A stretch of DNA of 35,172 nt from Xenorhabdus griffiniae. GTDB taxonomy: Bacteria; Pseudomonadota; Gammaproteobacteria; Enterobacterales; Enterobacteriaceae. A program made the position numbers and the translations under genes. The first letter of the stretch is position 1. Every line of letters starts with the position of its first letter. This document shows positions 8,347 to 16,267 of the stretch, in pieces. The stretch is from contig NZ_LDNM01000075.1 in the NCBI RefSeq assembly GCF_001028135.1, positions 1 to 35,172 on the forward strand, in the 5' to 3' direction. The notes below the pieces were generated by a model. That model was not told the origin of the DNA. It saw nothing but the letters and a program-made list of their open reading frames with translations, and did not search any database.

Positions 8347-8837
8347 TGATGACCACATTAAAGGAAAAATGGGAAAAATACCGGAAAACCTGCCCGGAGA
8401 TGAAATTATATGCGTTGGTGGATGGTTTACAGTACGAGCGCTGCTTTGGTGACGAATTGACTTATCTTGAGGGAGCGAACAATCCGCTATTCCGGCAATT
8501 CCCGGATGCGGAAATCGCCTTTGCCGGGCCGTGGTTATTTGATATGACTCAGGCTCAGGCATGGGAAGAAAAATTCTTACGGCTGGAAAGCGCCGCCCCC
8601 TCAGTTTCCTGGCTGTACTCAACACAGTCATTGGACAAACTGACCCGTCACCTTGAATCACAGTTAAATATCCGGTTAAAGACAGGCAAAACGGCATTAT
8701 TACGTTTTTACGATCCCCGCGTTCTGCACCAAATTCCGCATATCTTTACGCCGGAACAATTGAGTGCATTCACAAAAGATATTGAAGAGTGGGGTTATCA
8801 ACTTGATAACAACCATCACATTGTGAAAGGAAAATAA
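8343..8837 (+). CDS. DUF4123-domain T6SS effector adaptor/chaperone
   Basis: A protein of about 164 residues. The start LYALVDGLQYERCFGDEL, then AEIAFAGPWLFDMTQAQ, then LYSTQSLDKLTRHLESQLNI and ALLRFYDPRVLHQIP are the sequence hallmarks of DUF4123 (Tap/TEC) proteins, which bind an effector and load it on VgrG. Three ATGs in a row (8343, 8346, 8349) overlap the vgrG stop; 8349 has the best spacing to GGGGAGA. It lies between vgrG and the predicted effector, the usual order for an adaptor acting on its downstream neighbour. Confidence 0.88.
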   Translation: MMMTTLKEKWEKYRKTCPEMKLYALVDGLQYERCFGDELTYLEGANNPLFRQFPDAEIAFAGPWLFDMTQAQAWEEKFLRLESAAPSVSWLYSTQSLDKLTRHLESQLNIRLKTGKTALLRFYDPRVLHQIPHIFTPEQLSAFTKDIEEWGYQLDNNHHIVKGK

Positions 8838-10222
8838 TGGCTATGGACAAAAACAGTATCACTTCAGTCTTATCAGATTTGAAAAACAAAATACCAAAAA
8901 GTACTGTGAAGAAAAAAAGTAAAGTTACCCATCCTGTTAACGTTCCCAACTGTTCGGGAAAAGTTGGTGATCCGGGTGTAAAATGCAACCAAAAATTCAG
9001 TCATCAGCTAAAATTATTGCCGATTGATAATCAGGTTAACGTGAGTAATGTGCCTTATGCCTATATTTCTATCCCCGCCAGAGGATTTGGTAAGACAAAT
9101 GGAAAAGGTGAAACTGACCGTATCGTGACCCGCCAGCCCGAAGAAGTGACTGTACTGGTCGGCAAACTGGCTAAAAGTTATGAAAGAAGGGGGGGGAATT
9201 TTGGTTCATTAAAGGAGCTTGAAGAAAGACAAATCAGCCTGATCACAAATACCAATGAACCAACCACCGAGAAACCTTATATCAGTGGCTATGATTATAT
9301 TACCGTGGTGGGTGCCAGAACAGCGCCCTGGGATCCGAGTATAAAAGCCCTTCCTAGAGGATTCAAAGAGTCGCTGGGAAATCAGTACCGTTTTATTAAT
9401 TGTGGATTACATCAATTGCAGCTTTTTCCTAAAGCAAGTCAAGGTGATCTTTCTGTGCAACGCATTATGGTGGTATTTCAACAGGGGTATACGCAGAAGG
9501 ATGTTGAAAGAATAAATGATTATACTAAATCATTAGGCAGCCGTATTATCTATGTGAAAAACAAACAAGGGCTTATCGATTTTCTGAATCAAAGAAAGGA
9601 AAAGAAAAGACTTATTAAGGAGATGGTGTTTTTTTGTCATGGCATTATTGATTATGCCACTTTTCATTATCAGGGAGAGAATATTGAGGAGGGACTTTTT
9701 GGACCAGAGGAGATTAAAAAAGTCTATGAATCGGTATTTGATTTTGATGCTAAAATAACAACCTACGCTTGTCGGGCGGGTATTTCAGAATCTGGAGGGG
9801 ATTTTACAGGAAAAGATGCAGGACAGGATAAAAGCCCCGCACAACGAATGGCGAGCACTTGGGATGTTGAGGTCAAAGCATTTGAGAAACGATCTATTTA
9901 TACCATAGTTTATGGGACGGGAAAGGAAATAAAAGATGCAGGAAACTATGGGGAAGTGATGAGTAAATATCTGGCTGATATTGAAGCTTATAAAAAAGAG
10001 AAAGCAAAAGGAAATAAAAATGCAAAACCGCCAGAGAAACCTAAAGATTATGACATAATGCAAAAACGTAATCGAGACTTGAAAGAAAGAATGGATAATG
10101 AAAATAATGGTGGCGGCCCTATTGCTCCAAATGGCTCTTGGCACTTACCTGGAACAGCAAAAACTCCAGAAGGATTGAAAGTTGGCCTACAAAATTATAA
10201 ACCTATTGAGTGGAATACATGA
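8837..10222 (+). CDS. Predicted T6SS effector with caspase-like (clan CD) cysteine peptidase region
   Basis: A 461-residue protein without signal peptide. Residues ~205-315 hold a pattern like caspase-fold domains (CHAT, DUF4347): a beta strand and His-Gly (EMVFFCHGI, H268-G269), then about 45 residues later a strand ending in a Cys (ITTYACRAG, C312). The spacing fits a His/Cys dyad. The N-terminal ~200 residues (PVNVPNCSGKVGDPG, PYAYISIPARGFG) and the C-terminus (APNGSWHLPGTAKTPEG) were not recognised. The position after a DUF4123 gene and before a membrane-anchored small gene argues for a secreted toxin. A peptidase function is inferred from the dyad alone. RBS AAAGGA precedes ATG 8837. Confidence 0.65.
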   Translation: MAMDKNSITSVLSDLKNKIPKSTVKKKSKVTHPVNVPNCSGKVGDPGVKCNQKFSHQLKLLPIDNQVNVSNVPYAYISIPARGFGKTNGKGETDRIVTRQPEEVTVLVGKLAKSYERRGGNFGSLKELEERQISLITNTNEPTTEKPYISGYDYITVVGARTAPWDPSIKALPRGFKESLGNQYRFINCGLHQLQLFPKASQGDLSVQRIMVVFQQGYTQKDVERINDYTKSLGSRIIYVKNKQGLIDFLNQRKEKKRLIKEMVFFCHGIIDYATFHYQGENIEEGLFGPEEIKKVYESVFDFDAKITTYACRAGISESGGDFTGKDAGQDKSPAQRMASTWDVEVKAFEKRSIYTIVYGTGKEIKDAGNYGEVMSKYLADIEAYKKEKAKGNKNAKPPEKPKDYDIMQKRNRDLKERMDNENNGGGPIAPNGSWHLPGTAKTPEGLKVGLQNYKPIEWNT

Positions 10223-10848
10223 AATTATGTAAGCGTAAATTATTTATAGTAATATTTATTTTAATGGTTTTAATTTCAGTTTTATCGGGAGCTTATTATA
10301 TGCATACGCAAAAATATCAGATGGCAGTTAATGTTTCAGTATATGATGAAAACTCTATAGACTTTCCATCTAAAAAAGTATGGCTTGATGCTAGTATGTG
10401 GTTGACAACATCTCAGTATATTAAAGTTAATGATTTCTTTCTAATTAATAAGAAATTCCCTCCTATTGAAGATTTAAATACTGTATATGTAACGACAGAA
10501 TTACAGTTTGCAATTGATAAATTAGGAAATAGCTTCCCTGAATTACAGACGTTAAAAAATATGGATACTTTGAAATTCTCTGATTTAATGGAGAATAAAA
10601 TGAGTTATGAATATATATATAGCCAGTTTGATCAGAAATCATTGAAACCAGAACATGATATGTTTCTTATTTCATTTTTATATAATGGTAATAAATATGA
10701 AGTTAAAATGATAAGGGAAATATGTAATGGAAGTTATTTGTATAGTTCACTTGGTGGGATTTACAAAGAAGGAGGTTGGCATAAAGCTAATAGGGACTTT
10801 TTGACATACAGAGATTACCTTGCCGGAAAAATTGATTCATATAAATAA
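10219..10848 (+). CDS. Probable immunity protein to the upstream effector
   Basis: A 209-residue protein with an N-terminal membrane segment (LFIVIFILMVLISVLSGAYY) and a hydrophilic remainder, so probably anchored in the inner membrane facing the periplasm. ATG 10219 overlaps the effector stop by 4 bases (ATGA), which supports coupled expression. DNA is much more AT-rich than vgrG, as is common for effector-immunity cassettes. I do not recognise the family; the immunity role rests on position, coupling and topology. Confidence 0.55.
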   Translation: MKLCKRKLFIVIFILMVLISVLSGAYYMHTQKYQMAVNVSVYDENSIDFPSKKVWLDASMWLTTSQYIKVNDFFLINKKFPPIEDLNTVYVTTELQFAIDKLGNSFPELQTLKNMDTLKFSDLMENKMSYEYIYSQFDQKSLKPEHDMFLISFLYNGNKYEVKMIREICNGSYLYSSLGGIYKEGGWHKANRDFLTYRDYLAGKIDSYK

Positions 10849-10948
10849 TAAATTTTAAAAACTATAGTTGCTGGGTTTTCAATACGATGAAAAATATATT
10901 TCACCAGCAGCTATAGTATTAGCTATTATGATCGGAGATATCATAAAT

Positions 10949-11704
10949 ATGACAATAGAACTTAACGAAGACCAATGGAATATGCTAAAAAAACATTCAT
11001 TCAATACTTATATTGATGAATTGGTAGTGCATTGTAATGAATCCTATCCCTATCTTGATATAAAATTAGGTAAAGATGGTTTAAGATCAGCGCTGGAAAA
11101 TGCAGTAGGAAAAGCGAAAAATGAGGGTTTTGATCAACGTGGTGCCGTTCAGTTTTATATTGATATGTTTATTTTGTTTGGTACAGAATTTCAGACTGAC
11201 CCACAATATGTATGGATAAAGGCAATCTTTGATAATCACTCCCACCTTGGACAATTAGAAAAAACAAGTTTACTTTATCATGAGGTCACTCGATATTTTA
11301 ATGAAATACATGGCGAACAAGACGAAAACCTGAAAACCAGTATACTTAAATTTCAAAATATCAATATTGAACGCTTGGATGTTCAATGGAATACTTATGA
11401 AAGTAACGTAGATGTATTATTGAGTTCCCTATTCTCGAAAAAATATCAATATATAAAACAGGATAATATCAAGAAATTTATCCAATTTGGTATTGAAAAA
11501 TCGAATCAGTATGACATAAAAAGTGCCAACCATTCAGCATTTTTAACACTAACAATGTTTTTATTAGGACATAAATTCGATCAGGATATTTTCTTGCCTC
11601 ATTTAAATACAAGATTGTTCAAACAATATCATTCTGATACTGATTCGCTCATTATGGAAATGGAAAATCAGGTCAAAGATTATTTGAAATCATTTCTTCA
11701 ATAA
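10949..11704 (+). CDS. T6SS-associated accessory protein of unknown function
   Basis: A 251-residue soluble protein. The start (TIELNEDQWNMLKKHSFNTY, IDELVVHCNESYP) and the segment RGAVQFYIDMFILFGTEFQT with DPQYVW resemble a family often found beside PAAR and VgrG genes in proteobacteria, with an N-terminal helical domain ending in a 'phi-hG-x-x-F-x-x-D-P' pattern. The second half (FQNINIERLDVQWNTY) is not recognised. ATG 10949 has GGAG about 11 bases upstream and starts where the conserved part starts; longer in-frame versions exist (ATG 10928). A loading or folding role for the PAAR protein or effector is possible but unproven. Confidence 0.55.
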   Translation: MTIELNEDQWNMLKKHSFNTYIDELVVHCNESYPYLDIKLGKDGLRSALENAVGKAKNEGFDQRGAVQFYIDMFILFGTEFQTDPQYVWIKAIFDNHSHLGQLEKTSLLYHEVTRYFNEIHGEQDENLKTSILKFQNINIERLDVQWNTYESNVDVLLSSLFSKKYQYIKQDNIKKFIQFGIEKSNQYDIKSANHSAFLTLTMFLLGHKFDQDIFLPHLNTRLFKQYHSDTDSLIMEMENQVKDYLKSFLQ

Positions 11705-11741
11705 CATAGAAATATTTTATCCGATTATGGAGGGAGTAAAT

Positions 11742-12005
11742 ATGCCAAATAGAGCCGTTATCCGGTTAAACGATACAACTGATCACGGTGGTAAAGTGAT
11801 CACTGCTATTGATGGTTATGTCTATCAGGGAGTTCCTATTGCTGGCAAAGGTGATTTAGTTGTTTGCCCAAAATGTGAAGACACATTCCCTATAGTAGAA
11901 GGGAGTGAGACTTTAAAGTATCGGGAAAAACAGATTGCCTTGGAAGGCATGAGCACAGCTTGCGGGGCAAAACTGATTGCCAGCCAGAAAGGATTTCTTG
12001 CTTAA
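11742..12005 (+). CDS. PAAR-domain T6SS spike tip protein
   Basis: An 87-residue PAAR protein: PNRAVIRLNDTTDHGGKVIT, then VYQGVPIAGKGDLVVCPKC, and EGMSTACGAKLIASQKGF. The Cys/His residues (H16 region, CPKC, TACGAKL) match the zinc-binding tip of PAAR proteins, which sharpen the VgrG spike. It is a stand-alone PAAR without extension. A strong RBS (GGAGGGAG) precedes ATG 11742. It closes the cargo block and is convergent with the replication genes. Confidence 0.92.
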   Translation: MPNRAVIRLNDTTDHGGKVITAIDGYVYQGVPIAGKGDLVVCPKCEDTFPIVEGSETLKYREKQIALEGMSTACGAKLIASQKGFLA

Positions 12006-12062
12006 TCAAACAACTATCATTTTGACCTGTTCAGAGTGATACTGACGCGCTTCGCTTGTCTT

Positions 12063-12104
12063 CTCCGTATTACCGGACTAATACATTAACCCGGTAATAC
12101 GGAG
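12063..12104. repeat. Perfect 14-bp inverted repeat between PAAR gene and iterons
   Basis: CTCCGTATTACCGG (12063-12076) and CCGGTAATACGGAG (12091-12104) are perfect complements around a 14-base loop. No T run follows on either strand, so it is not a classic terminator, although it could stop transcription from both sides with Rho. It could also be part of the replication region. Confidence 0.6.
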
Positions 12105-12162
12105 AGCCGAAAAACATGACCATTACAATTGGTTATCTCTATATAACTACACTGATTTTCAC

Positions 12163-12458
12163 GGGATAACGGGATAAATGACATATTTATTATATATTTC
12201 ATATAGTTGACCTATCCCACGTTATCCCAGCTTATCCCGTAACAGGACGTTATCACTTTTAATTCATTTAAATTCAATTAATTACAACCCGCCAAAGAAA
12301 AATCTTTTTCGGGATAACCGCCACTGTCACAATATCGCTTTATTTGTAATCACGTAATGTTACGGGATAGGGCGGGATAACACGGGATAATTTAAATAAC
12401 TATAACTAACTGATATTTATTAAAATAAATCTCTCTTATCCCGATATCCCGTTATCCC
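12163..12458. repeat. Iteron cluster, candidate replication origin of the island
   Basis: Twelve copies of GGGATA(A)/TATCCC lie between the PAAR gene and the primase. GGGATA in forward orientation begins at 12163, 12171, 12311, 12364, 12374 and 12384; TATCCC occurs in reverse orientation in 12213-12218, 12222-12228, 12232-12238, 12436-12442, 12445-12450 and 12452-12458. They form two groups, each with forward copies followed by three reverse copies, with 8-10 base steps inside a group, and AT-rich DNA between and beside them. P4-type primase/helicases recognise iterons of this sort in ori/crr; binding here is inferred. Confidence 0.65.
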
Positions 12459-12483
12459 AACGTTTTTTAACCTTACGTGAACG

Positions 12484-15228
12484 CTAATCTTCATCCCTGA
12501 AAACCAGTACGACAAACCGCCCTTGAGTGCCATTTACTGAAATAGTTTTACTGATAAAGCGGTCTTTTTCAGCTTTAACCAACATTCCGGCCTCTTCTAA
12601 GGCTTCAAAACCCGATTTCTTCTGCAATCCCTGCAATATCTCTGCTTCAAATACACTGGGGATAATATGATATTCCACCTGTCCATCATCACGACGGTTG
12701 TTCACCAGATACCCGGCAAGATCATTAATTCTCATGGCGTGTGACGTATCAATATCACCGTTTGGCCTGCCGTAGGTGTAAGGCTGGAAACGTGAAAGTC
12801 CGTATTTCTGGATAAAGTCACGGGTACGGGTAACAACCTGATATTTTTCCCGGTTCCCGATGCCAAAATCCGCTAACCAGTCATCGAAACTTTGCTTTAT
12901 CGCAGCATGGCACGCTTCTTTACTCCAGCCAGTGATATGGGTTGCCAGCTCTCCGGTGGCATCCAGTAACGCGAAACGAACGGCCACACGTTTGACTTGA
13001 GCTGAGGCTTCTTCTGGCAGGCCATCAAGCCACTCTTTTTCTTTACGGGAAGTAAGTTCGATGGCCTGCTCCTGATGTTCAGACAACCATAAAATCCATT
13101 TACGACCGGCTGCACCGCAATAGCGTTTAGATTCTCGCTTGATTGCCCTTGCATGGGAATCACCGTCTTCATAACCATTGAAAAATTCAGTATCAATAAA
13201 GGGCACACTAAGCAGCCTGACGAGCTGTCCGGCCTTGGGCGTGATCCCGCCTTTGATCAGGAAGGTTTCTAAATCTTCCTCGCCCGTTGAAAGGGCGGCA
13301 ATTTTCCAGCGGATCACGGCACGGTTTCCTCCTTCCCGTTTTCCCTGAATTTTGCCGACACCGTTAAACAGGCTGTAAGCACTGTTAGCGACTTCTTTCG
13401 GATTCGAACTTTGGCCGATTTCATCAATGGGCATGAAACCATCATTACGGGCGGCGGCTTCGTTATTTAAGCCGTGGTTAGTGCCGTGCCATGATAACTT
13501 CAATTCTTCGGGATCGCCGTATAAGCTGCTGGCAGCCTCAACAGTGGTGGTTTTCCCTGCTGAGGATTGAGCAAATAAATGCACGCCAAAGCAGCTACCA
13601 CCTGTCAGTGAGTTAAGCGAGGCAGACAATCCTACCAGTACGCCCAGCATCATTGAGCGGTTGCCTTGCAGCAATGAGGCAACGTGTGTTTTCCATTCTT
13701 CGGTGCTTCCCCTGACCACATAACCGGCAATTGCTGATGTGCCACCGCTGAACGCGACAGGCATATAAGGCTGACCGATGATTTCACCGTCCGGCATCAC
13801 ATAGGCTCCGCAATGCCAGCCAGCCTTTTGTGTCACAACCCATTCACGGCGATCACCGCTGCGTTGCAAATGTTCAGCCAATACAGGCAATAGGCTGTTT
13901 TTTACGGTGATATTCATTCCCCGCGAGCGCAATCTTGCCCAGCCAACAGGCATCCCGATTTCACGGCGTGGCAGAGCTTCAACGATACATTTCCCTGTCC
14001 CTTCCTGACGCAGCTTAATGATGAGATAACCTTCGCTACCATCATTACCAATGCCAACAACCTCCATGTAATCACTGAGCCATTTTTCAATCTCGACGAT
14101 TTCGCCGCCTTGCTCTTTAGGCTCAACCCAGTAAATGCCGTTCTTGCGAATATCAATATGAGGCTTTAACGGATCGTATTCTTTCTCCCGGCATTCATCT
14201 GAATGAATGACCGCTGGTTTTGCCACTGACGCTTTCTCTTCTACTTGATACAACCCGTTACTGAATGCCTGATGCGTAGCCTCAATACCATATCGCTGAC
14301 GGTAATCATCCCAATCAGCTTTGTGCTCTGTAGGTGGCAATGTAACCCAGCCATTCACCGCAAGAGCGGCTTTCTCTGCCGAAACCTTGCCGATATTTGT
14401 TTTTGGTTTACCGCTCTTATCCAGTTCATCAGGGTGATGCCAGTCGTTATCTGCGGCAATAATGATGTTCGTATCAGGCCAGCATTCCCGGACGGCTTTG
14501 GCAACAGAAAGCAAATTACCGGCATCCAGTGCGGCCAGAACAGCACCATAATAGAACTGGTAAACGGTAAGTGCGGTAGCATAGCCCTCGGTAATAACCA
14601 GCGTGTCAGGATTCTCGTTCAATGCTGACAACGCAACAAATGCACCTTTCTTTTGACTGCCGGATAGTAATTTTTTCTTGCCATTGGGCTTAATGATCTG
14701 CGCACCGGTTACTTTTTTATCCAGCGTTATCAATGGGATTAATAATGAACCGTCTTCCAACAAACGCTGATTAGGATATTGCAGCCCTTTTGTCGTCAGA
14801 TAGGGCGATTGCCCGGTAACAGTTTGCGCCATCAACGCGGCGACTCTTTCGGCAATCGGCTGTGTTGGATAAGTGATTTCTTTGGCGGGCTTGAGTTTCG
14901 TGAAAGGTAGCGCCAGAGCATCCGCAACCACTTTTGCGGCTTCAAAAATTGTGATCCCTTTGGTTCTCGCCACCAAATCCAGCCCATCACCGTGATTCGG
15001 TTCATCACACTGGCGACAATGCCAGTCGCCATGATGGTGATCATCGATAAAATGAAAGCGGTCAGTGCCACCGCATATCGGGCAAGCGCCATTCTTACCC
15101 TTTACCGGAACATCAACGCCACAAGCGGGTAACAGGTTTTGCCAATGATTGACGGCGGATTGCTTCACCGCTCGGATGACATCAATCGGGCTGCTTTTCT
15201 GATTAGTATTTCCCTGACTCATGTTCAC
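12484..15228 (-). CDS. P4-like primase/helicase (zinc ribbon, TOPRIM, DUF927)
   Basis: A 914-residue replication protein. Domains: zinc ribbon (C49-P-I-C52 ... C71-R-Q-C74), TOPRIM primase core (ITEGYATAL at ~212-220, IIIAADND ~255-262), DUF927 region (~362-560, KNGIYWVEPKEQGG), and a helicase-like ATPase with Walker A AQSSAGKTT (~553-561) and Walker B-like FMPIDEIGQ. These combine primase and helicase in one chain, as in phage P4 alpha and relatives. Start: GTG 15228 overlaps the stop of the upstream gene; ATG 15222 is an alternative. It lies beside the iteron cluster. Confidence 0.9.
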   Translation of the reverse strand: MNMSQGNTNQKSSPIDVIRAVKQSAVNHWQNLLPACGVDVPVKGKNGACPICGGTDRFHFIDDHHHGDWHCRQCDEPNHGDGLDLVARTKGITIFEAAKVVADALALPFTKLKPAKEITYPTQPIAERVAALMAQTVTGQSPYLTTKGLQYPNQRLLEDGSLLIPLITLDKKVTGAQIIKPNGKKKLLSGSQKKGAFVALSALNENPDTLVITEGYATALTVYQFYYGAVLAALDAGNLLSVAKAVRECWPDTNIIIAADNDWHHPDELDKSGKPKTNIGKVSAEKAALAVNGWVTLPPTEHKADWDDYRQRYGIEATHQAFSNGLYQVEEKASVAKPAVIHSDECREKEYDPLKPHIDIRKNGIYWVEPKEQGGEIVEIEKWLSDYMEVVGIGNDGSEGYLIIKLRQEGTGKCIVEALPRREIGMPVGWARLRSRGMNITVKNSLLPVLAEHLQRSGDRREWVVTQKAGWHCGAYVMPDGEIIGQPYMPVAFSGGTSAIAGYVVRGSTEEWKTHVASLLQGNRSMMLGVLVGLSASLNSLTGGSCFGVHLFAQSSAGKTTTVEAASSLYGDPEELKLSWHGTNHGLNNEAAARNDGFMPIDEIGQSSNPKEVANSAYSLFNGVGKIQGKREGGNRAVIRWKIAALSTGEEDLETFLIKGGITPKAGQLVRLLSVPFIDTEFFNGYEDGDSHARAIKRESKRYCGAAGRKWILWLSEHQEQAIELTSRKEKEWLDGLPEEASAQVKRVAVRFALLDATGELATHITGWSKEACHAAIKQSFDDWLADFGIGNREKYQVVTRTRDFIQKYGLSRFQPYTYGRPNGDIDTSHAMRINDLAGYLVNNRRDDGQVEYHIIPSVFEAEILQGLQKKSGFEALEEAGMLVKAEKDRFISKTISVNGTQGRFVVLVFRDED

Positions 15229-15635
15229 TCGTCCTCACCATTAACTGCCGCATAAAGCGAATAGTAGACTTCCTGATTGATATCACAGGCCAGCGACAGC
15301 AAATCACGTAACTCTTCCGAACAGTGTTGGTTGGCCTGTTCAAGCACGGTTTCATATAAAGACATGCACAAACCAGCCCGAAACGATGCCTGATCCAATG
15401 AATCGGATTTTCTGTGAACAAGGCCATTTAATAATTTATTCATCGGCGGCTGCGGTGCATGTTTCAATAAGGCGCGGTGAACCTCATGATGAATGCTGTG
15501 CACCAGCGCAATCAGGTTATTTAGGTTGATTTCGCAGCGCTCATCTTTGGCTTTTTTGCTAATGAACAAGAAGAGTGAAACGCCCAAACTCGCACGATGT
15601 AGTGCCTGTTTTAGTGAGATCGGTTTCTTACTCAT
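15225..15635 (-). CDS. Small island protein of unknown function
   Basis: A 136-residue, mostly helical protein without membrane segment or known motif (LNNLIALVHSIHHEVHRALL; LRDLLSLACDINQEVYYSLY). The two halves look alike: each has a D/E-rich helix ending in a 'phi-x-x-E-V-(H/Y)' pattern, suggesting an internal duplication. It overlaps the previous gene by about 8 bases and the primase by 4, so all three form one operon. Comparable small genes accompany the primase in P4-like islands. No function is proposed. Confidence 0.65.
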   Translation of the reverse strand: MSKKPISLKQALHRASLGVSLFLFISKKAKDERCEINLNNLIALVHSIHHEVHRALLKHAPQPPMNKLLNGLVHRKSDSLDQASFRAGLCMSLYETVLEQANQHCSEELRDLLSLACDINQEVYYSLYAAVNGEDE

Positions 15636-15816
15636 GGCTCACCTCCTGAAAAGAAACAGCTATCAGGGAAGAACAGCCAGCTAGCAAAGACGTTGCATGT
15701 TCACTATTCGCCAACATAGTGAGAGCAGGGGAGATATCAGACAATTTTTGATTGCCTGATGCTTTTTGGTGTGTAAATTTAGGACGAGTTTGGTTAGACT
15801 GTGTATCAGCCATCAT
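15628..15816 (-). CDS. Very small island protein of unknown function
   Basis: A 62-residue protein beginning MMADTQSNQTRPKFTHQ, with a basic N-terminus and a hydrophobic centre (LTMLANSEHATSLLAGCSSL). The double ATG at 15816 is preceded by AAGAAAGG. Its stop overlaps the start of the 136-residue protein. Not recognised; the overlap and operon position are the main reason to believe it is translated. Confidence 0.5.
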   Translation of the reverse strand: MMADTQSNQTRPKFTHQKASGNQKLSDISPALTMLANSEHATSLLAGCSSLIAVSFQEVSHE

Positions 15817-15844
15817 TTTTACCTTTCTTAATGATTGTTGGTGA

Positions 15845-15878
15845 AACGCCTCGCAGTGTTGACGCACTTCGGGGCGTT
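15845..15878 (-). ncRNA. Hairpin in the leader of the replication operon (possible P4-like immunity RNA region)
   Basis: AACGCC (15845-15850) and GGCGTT (15873-15878) close a 34-base hairpin with inner pairing CG-AGTG/CACT-CG around a short loop. It lies between alpA and the first replication-operon gene. Phage P4 encodes its CI immunity RNA in the leader of its alpha operon, so the position is suggestive. I cannot show homology to CI RNA. Confidence 0.3.
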
Positions 15879-15922
15879 GTGTTTTATAGTCCGTTTCTTC
15901 TTATGTCATGTTCTCTTATTCG

Positions 15923-16129
15923 TTATGCTGCCCGTGATTCGGCGATCTGCTGAGCAATCCAGTTATCAATTTCTGCTTCGATAAAGGCCACTGAGCGAGG
16001 CCCGATTTTAACTTGCTGTGGAAATGTTCCGTCGCTAATCAGTTTGTAGATCCACGCTTTGCTGTAACCCGTTCTGCGTTGCACTTCCGGCAGACGGATC
16101 ATGCTGGTTTTCAATGCTGCCATTGTCAT
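15923..16129 (-). CDS. alpA: AlpA-family excision/regulatory protein
   Basis: A 68-residue protein with a winged helix-turn-helix of the AlpA/phage excisionase type: MIRLPEVQRRTGYSKAWIYK, then ISDGTFPQQVKIGPRSVAFI, then EIDNWIAQQI. AlpA of CP4-57 promotes expression of the integrase and excision of its island; a similar role is likely here. It is encoded between the integrase and the replication operon, the standard place in P4-like islands. ATG 16129 or the second ATG 16123 could be the start. Confidence 0.9.
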   Translation of the reverse strand: MTMAALKTSMIRLPEVQRRTGYSKAWIYKLISDGTFPQQVKIGPRSVAFIEAEIDNWIAQQIAESRAA

Positions 16130-16267
16130 GTTTTATTCTCCTGTTACCGAGTCCTTGAGCGCTCATCGTGGACGTTGTTGGATGACAGGCGGATTATTGA
16201 AAAAAACAAGACATAATGAACAGCGTTAACTCTTTTTCTCCCGATGAGAATTAATTGTTAGGTTGCA

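Noticed and set aside
12163-12458. GGGATAA repeats as a CRISPR array
   Set aside because: Repeats are only 6-7 bp, occur in both orientations and are spaced 8-10 bases within groups; there are no spacers or cas genes.
14245-14628. Plus-strand frame inside the primase gene
   Set aside because: It is antisense to a well-supported gene with clear domains and has no RBS or recognisable motif.
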